From: PHAA01 sp034678805
GTDB lineage: Bacteria; Bacillota; Syntrophomonadia; Syntrophomonadales; Syntrophomonadaceae
Length of the DNA stretch: 24,142 bases
Direction: 5' to 3'
NCBI GenBank assembly: GCA_034678805.1
Contig: JAXDBN010000226.1
Span: forward strand, 1-24,142
The notes below the pieces were generated by a model. The model was not told the DNA's origin. It worked only from the letters and a program-made list of their open reading frames with translations, and made no database searches. The translations under genes were made by a program, and so were the position numbers. Below, one piece after another: positions 1 through 8,234 of the stretch. Position 1 is the first letter of the stretch. Every line of letters begins with the position of its first letter.

Positions 1-863
1 CCGATATAAGAGATCGTGAATCCATGGAGAGGATATACCAAGCCTTTCGGCCGCAGGTGGTGTTCCATGCGGCAGCATTCAAGCACGTCCCCATGATGGA
101 AAGACACCCGGAAGCAGCGCTGGTCAATAATGTACTGGGTACCTACAATGTTGCCGGACTGGCCGACAAGTACCGGGTTGAGACCTTTATCCAGATTTCC
201 ACAGATAAGGCGGTGAATCCGACTTCTGTTATGGGAGCGACCAAGCGCATTGCGGAACTGGTCATTAAAGACCTGAACCGTAATTCAAGCACCACATTTG
301 CCGCGGTCCGTTTCGGTAATGTTTTAGGCAGTCGTGGCAGCGTAATACCTACATTTGAGAAGCAAATTGAAGCGGGTGGTCCAGTAACTGTTACCCATCC
401 TGATATGACCCGTTACTTCATGACAATACCGGAAGCTGTCGAATTGGTTATCCAAGCAGGAGCAATGGCAAAAGGTGGGGAAATCTTCGTATTGGATATG
501 GGGGAACCAGTCAAGATTTTAGATCTGGCCCGTGATTTAATCCGGTTGTATGGTCTGGAACCTTGGCAAGACATTGATATAGTGTTTACTGGTATTCGCC
601 CCGGGGAGAAACTCTTTGAAGAATTGTTTTCCAACAAAGAGGACATGTCATCCACCATTCATGAACGGATCTTTATTTCCCGCAAGGAAATTGACTCCAA
701 CTATGTGGATATAGCCCATACAATCGATTCGCTGATAAGAGAAACAGCCAGCAATAAAGAGGCTATAATCAAGTTGCTGGTGGAACTAATTCCGGAATAC
801 CACCATCCCGATTACCAAAAACAAATCCAGGCCAAAGTAATTCCGATGAGAGCAGCGCACTAG
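1..863 (+). CDS. UDP-sugar 4,6-dehydratase, PglF/WbpM/CapD type (5' end outside window)
   Basis: This is the C-terminal part of an extended short-chain dehydrogenase of the membrane-type nucleoside-diphosphate-sugar dehydratases, which turn UDP-GlcNAc into the UDP-4-keto-6-deoxy sugar. The reading frame is open from base 3 through the first ATG (24) to the TAG at 861-863, and the residues before that ATG (DIRDRES) fit the family, so 24 is not the true start. Visible motifs are AAAFKHVPMME, STDKAVNPTSVMGATKR (the M-x3-K of the Ser-Met-Lys triad typical of the PglF/WbpM/CapD subgroup, in place of Tyr-x3-Lys) and RFGNVLGSRGSVIP. Missing upstream are the rest of the Rossmann fold with its GxxGxxG motif and, if it is the long form, the N-terminal membrane segments. 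It heads the EPS operon, and with the PglC-, PglD- and PglE-like genes further down it would supply the first step to a bacillosamine-type sugar. The family is secure; the exact sugar stereochemistry is not. Confidence 0.93.
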   Translation, partial: DIRDRESMERIYQAFRPQVVFHAAAFKHVPMMERHPEAALVNNVLGTYNVAGLADKYRVETFIQISTDKAVNPTSVMGATKRIAELVIKDLNRNSSTTFAAVRFGNVLGSRGSVIPTFEKQIEAGGPVTVTHPDMTRYFMTIPEAVELVIQAGAMAKGGEIFVLDMGEPVKILDLARDLIRLYGLEPWQDIDIVFTGIRPGEKLFEELFSNKEDMSSTIHERIFISRKEIDSNYVDIAHTIDSLIRETASNKEAIIKLLVELIPEYHHPDYQKQIQAKVIPMRAAH

Positions 864-916
864 TGAGCCCACAACCGCAGTTTTAGGCGGACAAAGATAC
901 ATTGTTGGAGGGTTTT

Positions 917-1726
917 ATGGAATTCATAGATATACACTCGCATATTCTACCGGGTATGGATGATGGTTCTCGTTCTATCAGTATGTCAGTAGAAATGGCT
1001 CAGGTGGCGTTAACAGACCACATTGGAATAATGGTAGCCACACCTCACATCAAGACTGGAAAATTTGACTATAACAAGAAGTACATTATTAAAAGGGTTG
1101 ACGAGCTTAACCAACAATTCAAAAGAAATGGTATAGGTCTGCAGGTATTGCCAGGAGCGGAGTATTACTTGGAGCCCGATTTACCTCAGCGTCTCGCTGA
1201 TGGAGAATTATTGACTATCAATAATACCGGACGCTATTTGTTAATTGAAATGCCATCCATTATGGTTCCGGAGCACACGGATCGAACTCTATATGAGATA
1301 CAGCTTCAAGGCGTTATTCCGATTATTGCCCACCCGGAAAGAAACGAGGTTTTGGCGAAGCGTCCTGATCTGTTATCTGCTTACTCACAACGGGGCGTTC
1401 TAGCTCAAGTGACCTCAACTAGTATCACTGGATTGTTCGGCCGCCGCGTTGCCAAAGCCGCCAACAAGATGTTAGCAGACGGATCGGTCCAAATCATAGC
1501 TTCTGATGCCCATACGCCCAACAAAAGAGCCCCCTTAATGAGTGAAGCATATCATATTGTAGAGCGTTTATGGGGTGCTCAATACGCTCAAGTGTTGGGT
1601 TGCGATAATCCGAGGCATATCATTTATGGACGAGGAATAGAGCATGTTCGGTCGCCGAAAAAACCGACGTTGTCGGATACAATCCAAAGATCACTCCAGC
1701 ATTGGAAGTCAAGAGTCGATTTTTAG
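917..1726 (+). CDS. PHP-domain protein-tyrosine phosphatase, CpsB/YwqE family
   Basis: This is a manganese-dependent phosphotyrosine phosphatase of the polymerase-histidinol-phosphatase (PHP) fold, the kind that removes phosphate from the EPS tyrosine kinase in Gram-positive bacteria. It has 269 residues, close to the usual 250-270. Metal-ligand motifs are in family order: DIHSHILPGMDDGS (His7, His9), ATPHIK (His44), PGAEYYLE (Glu82), AHPERN (His138) and SDAHTPNKR (Asp196, His198). I take ATG 917 as the start because GGAGGG lies at 907-912, four bases upstream. An in-frame TTG at 902 overlaps the ribosome binding site and would add only five residues. The gene lies between the dehydratase and the chain-length/kinase pair, as expected of a CpsB in a CpsBCD-type phosphorelay. 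Confidence 0.94.
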   Translation: MEFIDIHSHILPGMDDGSRSISMSVEMAQVALTDHIGIMVATPHIKTGKFDYNKKYIIKRVDELNQQFKRNGIGLQVLPGAEYYLEPDLPQRLADGELLTINNTGRYLLIEMPSIMVPEHTDRTLYEIQLQGVIPIIAHPERNEVLAKRPDLLSAYSQRGVLAQVTSTSITGLFGRRVAKAANKMLADGSVQIIASDAHTPNKRAPLMSEAYHIVERLWGAQYAQVLGCDNPRHIIYGRGIEHVRSPKKPTLSDTIQRSLQHWKSRVDF

Positions 1727-1853
1727 TGAGGGGTCAATGTCTATGCAATACTCCAGAATAGTTACGCGAATATAATAGCTTCCCCAGCTAATCTTAAGGG
1801 TTCTCATTGCATGGATAAGGGTATTATGTATGGATCCAAAAGGAGGAACCGGG

Positions 1854-2621
1854 GTGAGTGATTATAAACCAGTCCCCAGTCGGGTGGTAGGAAGCGCTGA
1901 CATCGATATATACTACCTTATTAAGGTCCTAAAAAAGTGGTGGAAGTTGATTGTTGCTCTGACCTTGGCTGCTGCGTTGGTTTCGGGGCTCTTCAGCTTC
2001 TATGTGTTGAAACCGGTTTATCGAGCTTCCACATTGCTTATGGTTACGGTAGCATCAGAGAAGCTGCAAGTCAGTACTCAACAGTTGAATCGTAATAATC
2101 AAGATAACAACAATTCTGTAGCTCCCATGCCGGTCCTCACTATGAATACCTATTTAGGGCAGTTGGAAAGCGAAGTGGTTATGAAAAGAGTGGTAGAAAG
2201 CACTGGCATTCCAGAGCTGTCCATAGGCGCCCTTCTGTCGATGACTGATGCAAGTATTGTTGAAGACTCAAATCTCATCGTCCTTGAGGTTGAGAGTAAT
2301 GATCCGCATAAAGCAGCTCTGATAGCCAATGCGGTTGCTGAGCAATACCTCAAACTAATGGATGAACTGATGTTTTCTTCGGTAGTTGTGATATCACCAG
2401 CCAATGTACCGCCAACACCTATCAAACCCAATAAGATGATGAATATAGCGTTAGCCTTGTTACTTGGTTTGATGATATCTGTCCTGCTAGCATTCCTGTT
2501 GGACTTCCTAGATAACACTTTAAAAACTGTTGAAGATATTGACCAAGTACTAGACTTGCCAGTGCTGGCAGTTATCCCGGCCGGAACTAAGCAAAGCTCA
2601 AAGCAGCATTTCAGGGAGTGA
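1854..2621 (+). CDS. Chain-length determinant / BY-kinase activator, Wzz family (CpsC/YveK type)
   Basis: This is a polysaccharide co-polymerase of the Gram-positive type. It sits in the membrane, controls EPS chain length and activates the cytoplasmic tyrosine kinase encoded next. With a GTG start at 1854 it has 255 residues. A Wzz domain opens with DIYYLIKVLKKWWK (about residues 18-31), followed by membrane segment 1 (about 32-52), an extracytoplasmic loop with an Asn/Gln-rich stretch, a proline-rich PPTPIKPNK segment, and membrane segment 2 (about 196-215). The cytoplasmic tail reads LDNTLKTVEDIDQVLDLPVLAVIP, typical of the kinase-contacting end. GTG 1854 is chosen because AAAAGGAGG lies at 1838-1846, seven bases upstream; an ATG at 1830 lies before this site and would add eight residues. 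The stop lies two bases before the kinase ATG, so the two are probably translationally coupled. Confidence 0.9.
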   Translation: MSDYKPVPSRVVGSADIDIYYLIKVLKKWWKLIVALTLAAALVSGLFSFYVLKPVYRASTLLMVTVASEKLQVSTQQLNRNNQDNNNSVAPMPVLTMNTYLGQLESEVVMKRVVESTGIPELSIGALLSMTDASIVEDSNLIVLEVESNDPHKAALIANAVAEQYLKLMDELMFSSVVVISPANVPPTPIKPNKMMNIALALLLGLMISVLLAFLLDFLDNTLKTVEDIDQVLDLPVLAVIPAGTKQSSKQHFRE

Positions 2622-2623
2622 AT

Positions 2624-3319
2624 ATGTTGGCTATCAGATTGAAAAGAAGAGATGACAACAGTATGGATCCTGGGCTAGTTGCTCTTGAGAGCCCAAAGTC
2701 AATGATAACTGAGACTTATCGGGTCTTACGGACTAATATGGGATTTGCCGGTATTGAACAACCATTCAAGACAGTTCTGGTTACAAGTGCACTGGCAATG
2801 GAAGGCAAAAGCACTACGGTGGCAAACCTGGCGGTAGTAACTGCCCAAGCTGGAAACAAGGTTATCCTTGTCGATTGCGACTTACGGAGGCCCTGTATCC
2901 ATAAGCTGTTTCAGATTTCCAACGAAATGGGATTCACCAGCTGCATTATTAATGAAATTGAACCGGAGCGTGTGGCGCATAGCCTAAGTATGCTTAACCT
3001 CCATGTTTTAACTAGCGGACCGATTCCACCTAATCCTGCTGAGATTCTCAATTCCATGCGTACTCGAAATATGTGGTCTGACTTAAAGGAAAGATATGAT
3101 TATGTATTTATAGATTCGCCTCCCATACTATCTGTTACGGATGGCGCCATAATAGCATCTCAGACAGATGCGTCTGCACTTGTGGTTCATGCCGGAAAAA
3201 CTCGCAAAGAGGTAGCAGCTCAAGCCAAGGACAGATTGCAGCAAGCCAATGCCAGAATCATTGGGGTAGTTCTCAATCAGACCAAGCCCAATGACCAGGA
3301 TTATTACTATTATTATTAG
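2624..3319 (+). CDS. Bacterial tyrosine kinase (BY-kinase), CpsD/CapB/YwqD type
   Basis: This cytoplasmic autokinase works with the membrane activator encoded just upstream. It is a P-loop ATPase of 231 residues, the normal size for the split Gram-positive form. Motifs are Walker A (SALAMEGKSTT, Lys62), Walker A' (VILVDCDLRRP, about 80-90) and Walker B (VFIDSPP, about 161-167), plus the early TETYRVLRTN helix. The C-terminus is a run of five tyrosines (227-231), the expected autophosphorylation cluster. The P-loop has Ala-Met where many relatives have Pro-Gly before Glu-Gly-Lys, but it still fits the A-x4-GKS pattern. ATG 2624 follows AGGGAG (2613-2618). A GTG at 2618 overlaps the previous stop codon and has no spacing from that site. 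Phosphorylation would be reversed by the PHP phosphatase. Confidence 0.95.
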   Translation: MLAIRLKRRDDNSMDPGLVALESPKSMITETYRVLRTNMGFAGIEQPFKTVLVTSALAMEGKSTTVANLAVVTAQAGNKVILVDCDLRRPCIHKLFQISNEMGFTSCIINEIEPERVAHSLSMLNLHVLTSGPIPPNPAEILNSMRTRNMWSDLKERYDYVFIDSPPILSVTDGAIIASQTDASALVVHAGKTRKEVAAQAKDRLQQANARIIGVVLNQTKPNDQDYYYYY

Positions 3320-3382
3320 CAGCATTATCTGGCAAAAAGAGGCATGCCGGGATGAGATGGTACTATTCAAAAGGGATTTGAT

Positions 3383-4516
3383 ATGAGAAAAATATTGGTT
3401 CTATCGAATAGCTCAGGGGGTTTGTATAGTTTTAGAAAAGAATTGATTGAAGAGCTTATAAAGAATGGCTTTCAAGTAAACATATCGACGCCCAGAGGAA
3501 CCAAAGTGGACCAGCTGGAGGAACTTGGTTGTATATTTATCGAGACTCCCATTGATCGTAGAGGTATGAATCCAGTCAGTGACCTACGACTAATATTAAA
3601 CTACCGGCATACCATAAAAAAGATCAATCCGGACATTGTTCTTACCTATACCATAAAACCGAATATTTATGGCAGCATCGCATGCCGTTGGGCGAATATA
3701 CCTTACCTGAACAACATCACCGGATTGGGCAGCGCCTTCCTAAAACCCAGCCTCCTTAGCAGCATCCTGATTATCATGTATAGAATAGCCTTCAAAGAGT
3801 CGAGGATGGTTTTTTTTCAGAACACCAATAATCTGGAATTTATGCAAGGGAAGAGAGCGATTTCCGGACCTTACAAACTTATCCCGGGGTCTGGAGTAAA
3901 CCTTGAGCGGTTCAAATTTACTCCCTACCCTGATGCCAGCGATGCGATTGTCTTTAATTTCGTGGGAAGAGTTATGAAAGATAAAGGGATCGACGAATAT
4001 CTAGCTGTTGCCAGGGAGATCAAGCAAAAATATCCTACAACCAGGTTTAATATCATTGGTTCGGTGGAGCCCAGCCAATCACATTATGAAAAGATCCTTG
4101 CCGAACATGAAAGGGAAGGCTCGATAACATACCTAGGCTATCAAGAGGATATTGTACCATTTTTGATAGGCAGCCATTGTATCATTCACCCTTCCCGAGG
4201 AGGGGAAGGGATGTCGAATGTACTTCTTGAAACTGCGGCTACAGGCAGATGCCTAATCGCGTCCGATATACCCGGTTGTCGGGAGATAATTGACGGTGGT
4301 ATCAATGGCTTCACATTTCAGGCTGGCAATGCATATGATTTGATTGCGACAGTTGAAACATTCCTTAGTATGCCTCATGAGAAAAAGGCTGAAATGGGGA
4401 AAAGGAGTAGGGAAAAGGTAGAACGAGAGTTCGATAGGCAGATAGTTGTTGATAGTTATTTTGAAGAGATAGACAAAATTTTAAGAAATTACGATCTGAG
4501 CATCAGCATGAACTAA
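3383..4516 (+). CDS. Glycosyltransferase family 4, PglA-like
   Basis: This retaining GT-B glycosyltransferase has 377 residues. The N-terminal acceptor half contains SNSSGGLYSFRKELI, LTYTIKPNIYGSIA and NNITGLGSAF. The C-terminal donor half contains the GRVMKDKGIDEYL loop and the E-x7-E motif (Glu275, Glu283) within GGEGMSNVLLETA. These stretches resemble PglA and related enzymes, which add a HexNAc to undecaprenyl-diphospho-bacillosamine. That would fit the PglC-, PglD-, PglE- and PglF-like genes in the window and make this the likely second-sugar transferase (inference). It is the first glycosyltransferase of the run and starts 63 bases after the kinase, with an AAAAGGGA-type ribosome binding site. 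The gene ends just before the structured gap 4517-4686. The GT4 call is secure; the sugar specificity is not. Confidence 0.9.
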   Translation: MRKILVLSNSSGGLYSFRKELIEELIKNGFQVNISTPRGTKVDQLEELGCIFIETPIDRRGMNPVSDLRLILNYRHTIKKINPDIVLTYTIKPNIYGSIACRWANIPYLNNITGLGSAFLKPSLLSSILIIMYRIAFKESRMVFFQNTNNLEFMQGKRAISGPYKLIPGSGVNLERFKFTPYPDASDAIVFNFVGRVMKDKGIDEYLAVAREIKQKYPTTRFNIIGSVEPSQSHYEKILAEHEREGSITYLGYQEDIVPFLIGSHCIIHPSRGGEGMSNVLLETAATGRCLIASDIPGCREIIDGGINGFTFQAGNAYDLIATVETFLSMPHEKKAEMGKRSREKVEREFDRQIVVDSYFEEIDKILRNYDLSISMN

Positions 4517-4686
4517 TAGGAAAAGGCGGCAGCGTAGACGAGGGAGTGCCCCCATTGGGCTAGAGCGCACCAATGATATGAGACTTTGTTGTGCTCGTTT
4601 GGTTAAGATGCGGGAATGCCTGGAGCATAAACCTTGCTCTATCCGAAGGAAGGTCTCTGGAAAAAGGCTTAGGGAGGCAGTAAGAA
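4517..4686 (+). promoter_or_regulatory. Structured intergenic leader with ops-like motif (candidate antitermination RNA)
   Basis: No coding signal is seen in this 170-base gap, which lies inside a run of otherwise tightly packed genes. It opens with GGCGGCAGCGTA (4525-4536), one base off the GGCGGTAGCGT core of the ops/JUMPstart element that recruits RfaH. Several pairings are possible in the transcript. GTGC (4546-4549) pairs with GCAC (4567-4570). ATTGG (4554-4558) pairs with CCAAT (4570-4574); this crosses the first pairing, so they are alternatives or a pseudoknot. A long-range helix can form between 4580-4587 and 4650-4657. SD AGGGAGG (4671-4677) for the next gene closes the region. A processive-antitermination element (NusG-paralogue LoaP or EAR-like) is the natural guess for a long EPS operon, but the resemblance was judged by eye only. 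Confidence 0.4.
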
Positions 4687-5924
4687 TTGTCAAAGGGATC
4701 AATCCTTTATATTGGAGGTTTTGAGCTGCCGGATAAGAATGCTGCAGCTCATCGGGTATTAAACAATGCCAAGATAATCAGAGAATTAGGTTATGAGGTT
4801 TTTTTTTAAGTGTCGACAAGAATCTTCCCTTTGGCAGTTCTGTAATGGATACTAAGAGGCTAATAGCTGGTTTTCCCAGTTGGTTTATCCCATATCCCGA
4901 TACTAGGGCCCAGTGGATTCATTATCTGAGCAGTATTAAAGATTTTATCACAGTAGCCGCCCAATGTTCGGACCTTAAGGCGGTAATCTGCTATAATTAC
5001 CAGGCTGCGGCATTTGTAAGAGTGATGAAATACTGTCGCCAAAATAATATTAAGGTAATGGCTGACTGTACCGAGTGGTACAGCACTAAAGGAAGCAGCC
5101 TTGCCTATAAAATCCTTAAGGGCTTGGATTCTCTGCTGCGAATGCGCTTAATTCACAAACGCGTAGACGGGCTTATGGTAATAAGCAAATACCTGGAGAG
5201 CTACTACGTCAAGAATGATTGCCTTATCAGAATCCCGCCATTGGTGGATCTGGAGGAGGAAAAGTGGCGCGCCGGATCAGAACAAGAGAGTTGCCCGGTA
5301 AAATTCGTCTATGCCGGAAGCCCTGGCGGCAAGCAGAAAGACAAGCTCGATCTGCTGATACAGGCGTTTTATGAACTTGATCCGAACTACGATTTTCGTT
5401 TCATTATAGTAGGTATAAGCCGGGAGAAGCATTTACAGCATTATGGTGAACAAGCCGGTTTACTAGATGTTCTAGGAGAGAAAGTAAGATTTCTTGGCAG
5501 GTTATCTCATATAGAAAGCTTGGAGCAAGTCAAGGGAGCAGATTTCACCATATTCATGCGTGAAGACACCAGAGTTAATAAAGCTGGTTTTCCCACTAAA
5601 TTTGTGGAGAGCATAAGCTGCGGTGTGCCCGTTATAACCAACAAAACAAGTGACCTCTCCGACTATCTCCGCGATGGCGAGAACGGATTCTGGCTAGAAG
5701 GGGATATAGCCGCCACTCTGCAACGAATTCTCAACATGGAAAAAAGTCAACTGCAAAAAATGAAACAACGGATTGAACGAGCTACCTTTGACTACCATGC
5801 TTATGTGGAAGAATTGGCTGTTTGGCTTGAGCTTGAGCCTCAGTATCCGACGGAGGTGTTATGTGCTGATGCCGGGCGCAAAACCAAAAGTGATGCTGCA
5901 TTATATTATGCCTCCCAAGACTAG
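4687..5924 (+). pseudogene. Glycosyltransferase (GT4-like) interrupted by a frameshift at a T9 run
   Basis: Two reading frames together make one glycosyltransferase. The first starts at TTG 4687 with SD AGGGAGG (4671-4677), encodes ILYIGGFELPDKNAAAH and RELGYEVFF, and hits TAA at 4807-4809. The second frame continues as LSVDKNLPFGSSV into the long frame that contains ATG 4845 and ends at 5924. That ATG has no ribosome binding site. One added T in the run 4799-4807 would join them into 412 residues, the same length as the paralogue at 6947-8185, whose N-terminus aligns with the 5' fragment. The pair also shares the CTEWYS/VTEWHS motif, the GFP(T/S)K stretch and the (V/I)TN(K/V)TSDL stretch. 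This could be an inactivating mutation, a phase-variable site, a site rescued by transcriptional slippage, or a base-calling error in a homopolymer. Confidence 0.8.
4799..4807 (+). repeat. T9 homopolymer at the frameshift point
   Basis: Nine consecutive T lie about 40 codons into the glycosyltransferase coding region. Either 7 or 10 T would keep the frame open; the present 9 gives TAA at 4807-4809. Runs of this length are prone to slippage by DNA and RNA polymerase and also to sequencing error. Confidence 0.7.
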
Positions 5925-6945
5925 TGGGCCCAATACTTCCATGCAGCGCATCGAGTCGTCTTGGCTGCACGATAATTTTGAATTTGGGCGTTTAGTTCAG
6001 GATGAGCGCCCTGGAAAGTTTTTGAACATCCGGCTATTGAGGAAGATGATTGCTCAGGTCAAGGCATTCCGACCGGACCTGATTCATTTATCGGGTTTAC
6101 AGAATGCCGCGTTTTACGGTGTTTTAGCCGCAAGAATCGGTGGCTGCAGAAACATACTGACAGCGGTGCGAGGTAGTGCAACCGAAGCTATTGGGATTAA
6201 TAAGGCTGCACAATTACTATTCAGGTATCTTATCGAGCCAATCACTATGCGGATGAGCTGTGCTGTTTACACGGTATGCGAAGATATGGCGGGAAAATTC
6301 GGGATTGCCAACAGAAATAATTATGTCGGAGTTGTATATAACGCGGCGCCCATAATAATCCCCGGGGAATATGCGAGAGATGATTTCCGCAACGAAATTG
6401 ATGCCAGGCCAGACGATGTGCTGGTGGCCGTAGTTGGTCGTATGACATATGATAAGGGTATTTCCTATATCATAGATGCAATTAAAAGTGGGTGCCATGA
6501 GAAAGCTATATTTGTTTTTGTTGGTGATGGACCCTACTGTGAGATATTAGAAAGGCAATTAGAATTAGAATTGACTGTGGGTAGAGTACATGTGCTGGGC
6601 AAAAGAAGCGATGTTTTAAGAATCTTGGCGGGCTGTGATATGTTTTTATTTGCCACACTGCATGAAAACTTATCAAATGCTCTGTTAGAAGCCTGTTCTA
6701 TGGGATTAGCCATAATCGCCACGGCGGTAGGAGGGAATCCGGAGGTAATTTGTGATAACGTCAATGGGCTACTCGTTCCTTCAGGTGACAGTGCCGCTAT
6801 TGTTAAGTCAATTAATCACTTGTGCGAAAACGGTGAGGAACGAAAAAGGCTGGGAAAAGCAGCCCAGAAAACGATCGAAGAAAAGTTTTCCCAGCAAAAG
6901 GTATATGGGCAAATAAACGATTTATATAAGGATCTCATATATTAA
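5863..6945 (+). CDS. Glycosyltransferase family 4
   Basis: This GT-B glycosyltransferase has 360 residues from GTG 5863. The N-terminal part begins KVMLHYIMPPKTSGPNTSMQ. The donor domain has VVGRMTYDKGISYIIDAI, VFVGDGPYCEILE, the HENLSNALLEACS stretch with an E-x7-E pattern, and TAVGGNPEVI, all regular GT4 marks. The open frame extends back to an ATG at 5773, but CGGAGG (5851-5856) lies six bases before GTG 5863, so I prefer that start. It then overlaps the preceding glycosyltransferase by 62 bases. ATG 5869 is a possible alternative. It sits between two paralogous glycosyltransferases and probably adds one sugar of the repeat unit on the cytoplasmic face. Donor and linkage cannot be read from the sequence. 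Confidence 0.87.
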   Translation: MLMPGAKPKVMLHYIMPPKTSGPNTSMQRIESSWLHDNFEFGRLVQDERPGKFLNIRLLRKMIAQVKAFRPDLIHLSGLQNAAFYGVLAARIGGCRNILTAVRGSATEAIGINKAAQLLFRYLIEPITMRMSCAVYTVCEDMAGKFGIANRNNYVGVVYNAAPIIIPGEYARDDFRNEIDARPDDVLVAVVGRMTYDKGISYIIDAIKSGCHEKAIFVFVGDGPYCEILERQLELELTVGRVHVLGKRSDVLRILAGCDMFLFATLHENLSNALLEACSMGLAIIATAVGGNPEVICDNVNGLLVPSGDSAAIVKSINHLCENGEERKRLGKAAQKTIEEKFSQQKVYGQINDLYKDLIY

Positions 6946-6946
6946 T

Positions 6947-8185
6947 GTGAGAGTGGCGTTTATGGACGATAGAGGTATAGTCCTGATCTATACATTTAGT
7001 CCTTTCCCGTTTGGAGAAGCTGCGTCCAACCGAATTATGGCGTTGGCACAGTGCATACAGATGGCCGGTTACAAAGCAATAGTATTGGGCAACGGGGGGG
7101 AACGGGAACAGGACTATGAACCAACCCGAAAAACATTCGTATATGAAGGCATAGAATACCGCTCGTACGCCATGGCGGGTACTGGGCGGATAGCCCGCAC
7201 CCTGAACCGCAATAATATACTGAAGATTATCAAGAAGCATTTAGCCCCTGACGAGCAAAACCGGATTAGAATAGTCTACGCCACATATAGGAATTATGGG
7301 CTATGGCTGCATTATGTTCTGAAGCGCATCTTACATCATCCTGCTGTAGTGGATGTGACCGAGTGGCACAGCAGCAACCAGTTTGGTGGCGGCAGACTAA
7401 ATCCGTACTATTGGATCCACAACCTCCGGATCAGATGGCTAATTCCCCGGGCAAAAAACATTATTTGTATTACCAGCTACTTGGACAGATTCTATAAGCA
7501 ACGAGGCTGTAATACGGTCTTAATTCCCCCACAGGTTATAATGGAAAACTATCTTCGCCATAAGAACCCGCCCCTGCCTCCCGTTCGATTGTTCTATGCT
7601 GGGACCGCCGCCAAAAAGGATTATCTCGATGTCATGCTGGATGGTTTAGTATCATTGCCCGAAATCGAACGGGCGAAAATAACCCTCACAGTATTGGGAT
7701 TGAGCCGGTCAGGGTTTATGGAACAGTTTCCGCGAGCCCAGTATTATATTGATACTATGCAGGAATCCCTTCAGATCGTCGGTCGGGTATCCAAGAATGA
7801 GGTGGATCAGCGATTATCAGAAGCTCACTTTTTGATATTGATGCGCCCGGATAGCAGATACTCCAGGGCTGGCTTTCCTTCCAAGGTACCGGAAGCTATG
7901 GCAGCTGGGGTGCCGGTGATCACTAATGTAACCAGCGATTTAGGTATGTATATTAGAGATGGAAAAAATGGCTTTATAGTAGATGGATTTAATGCATCCG
8001 CATTTGCTGATGTTATTCACAAGGTGGTTGGAATTAATGACGAAGTCTTCCAGTCCATGTCAGGAGAAGCTCTGCGTACTGCAGCGCATATGTTTGACCG
8101 ACACATGCACGTCACAGAGATGAAGGAGTTTCTGGCCCAATCCTTGGCTGCAAAAATAGATTCTGACATCGTGTACTATAGTTAG
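6947..8185 (+). CDS. Glycosyltransferase (GT4-like), paralogue of the frameshifted gene at 4687-5924
   Basis: This is a glycosyltransferase of 412 residues from GTG 6947; ATG 6962 is an equally plausible start. The N-terminal half has IVLIYTFSPFPFGEAASNR and VVDVTEWHSSNQFGGG. The C-terminal half has LFYAGTAAKKDYLD, ILMRPDSRYSRAGFPSKVPE, VPVITNVTSDLGMYIRDGKN and GFIVDG. These blocks match in order the gene at 4687-5924 (CTEWYSTKGSS, YAGSPGGKQKD, REDTRVNKAGFPTK, VITNKTSDLSDYLRDGENG), so the two are divergent duplicates with another transferase between them. They probably use related donors or acceptors in the same repeat unit. It begins next to the upstream stop codon, which suggests coupled translation. 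Donor sugar is unknown. Confidence 0.85.
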   Translation: MRVAFMDDRGIVLIYTFSPFPFGEAASNRIMALAQCIQMAGYKAIVLGNGGEREQDYEPTRKTFVYEGIEYRSYAMAGTGRIARTLNRNNILKIIKKHLAPDEQNRIRIVYATYRNYGLWLHYVLKRILHHPAVVDVTEWHSSNQFGGGRLNPYYWIHNLRIRWLIPRAKNIICITSYLDRFYKQRGCNTVLIPPQVIMENYLRHKNPPLPPVRLFYAGTAAKKDYLDVMLDGLVSLPEIERAKITLTVLGLSRSGFMEQFPRAQYYIDTMQESLQIVGRVSKNEVDQRLSEAHFLILMRPDSRYSRAGFPSKVPEAMAAGVPVITNVTSDLGMYIRDGKNGFIVDGFNASAFADVIHKVVGINDEVFQSMSGEALRTAAHMFDRHMHVTEMKEFLAQSLAAKIDSDIVYYS

Positions 8186-8234
8186 AATTAATACTTGTAA
8201 AAGCCAAAATGAAAAAACCGGAAAGATTGAAGCG

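Noticed and set aside
1771..1776. TATAAT between the phosphatase and Wzz-like genes as an internal promoter
   Set aside because: No reasonable -35 at 16-18 bases and the genes look co-transcribed; the match alone is too common in AT-rich gaps.
4481..4702. Open frame of 73 codons on the - strand across the gap after the PglA-like gene
   Set aside because: Its composition is low-quality Leu/Ser/Arg-rich, it has no family resemblance, and it covers the structured gap and the SD of the next gene; a chance frame is more likely.
5773..5862. Longer start (ATG 5773) for the 5863-6945 glycosyltransferase
   Set aside because: It would add 30 atypical residues over the previous gene in another frame; a good SD precedes GTG 5863 instead.
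4845..5924. ATG 4845 as the genuine start of a complete glycosyltransferase
   Set aside because: No ribosome binding site precedes it and the N-terminal sheet of the fold would be missing; the missing part is encoded in the adjacent frame from 4687.
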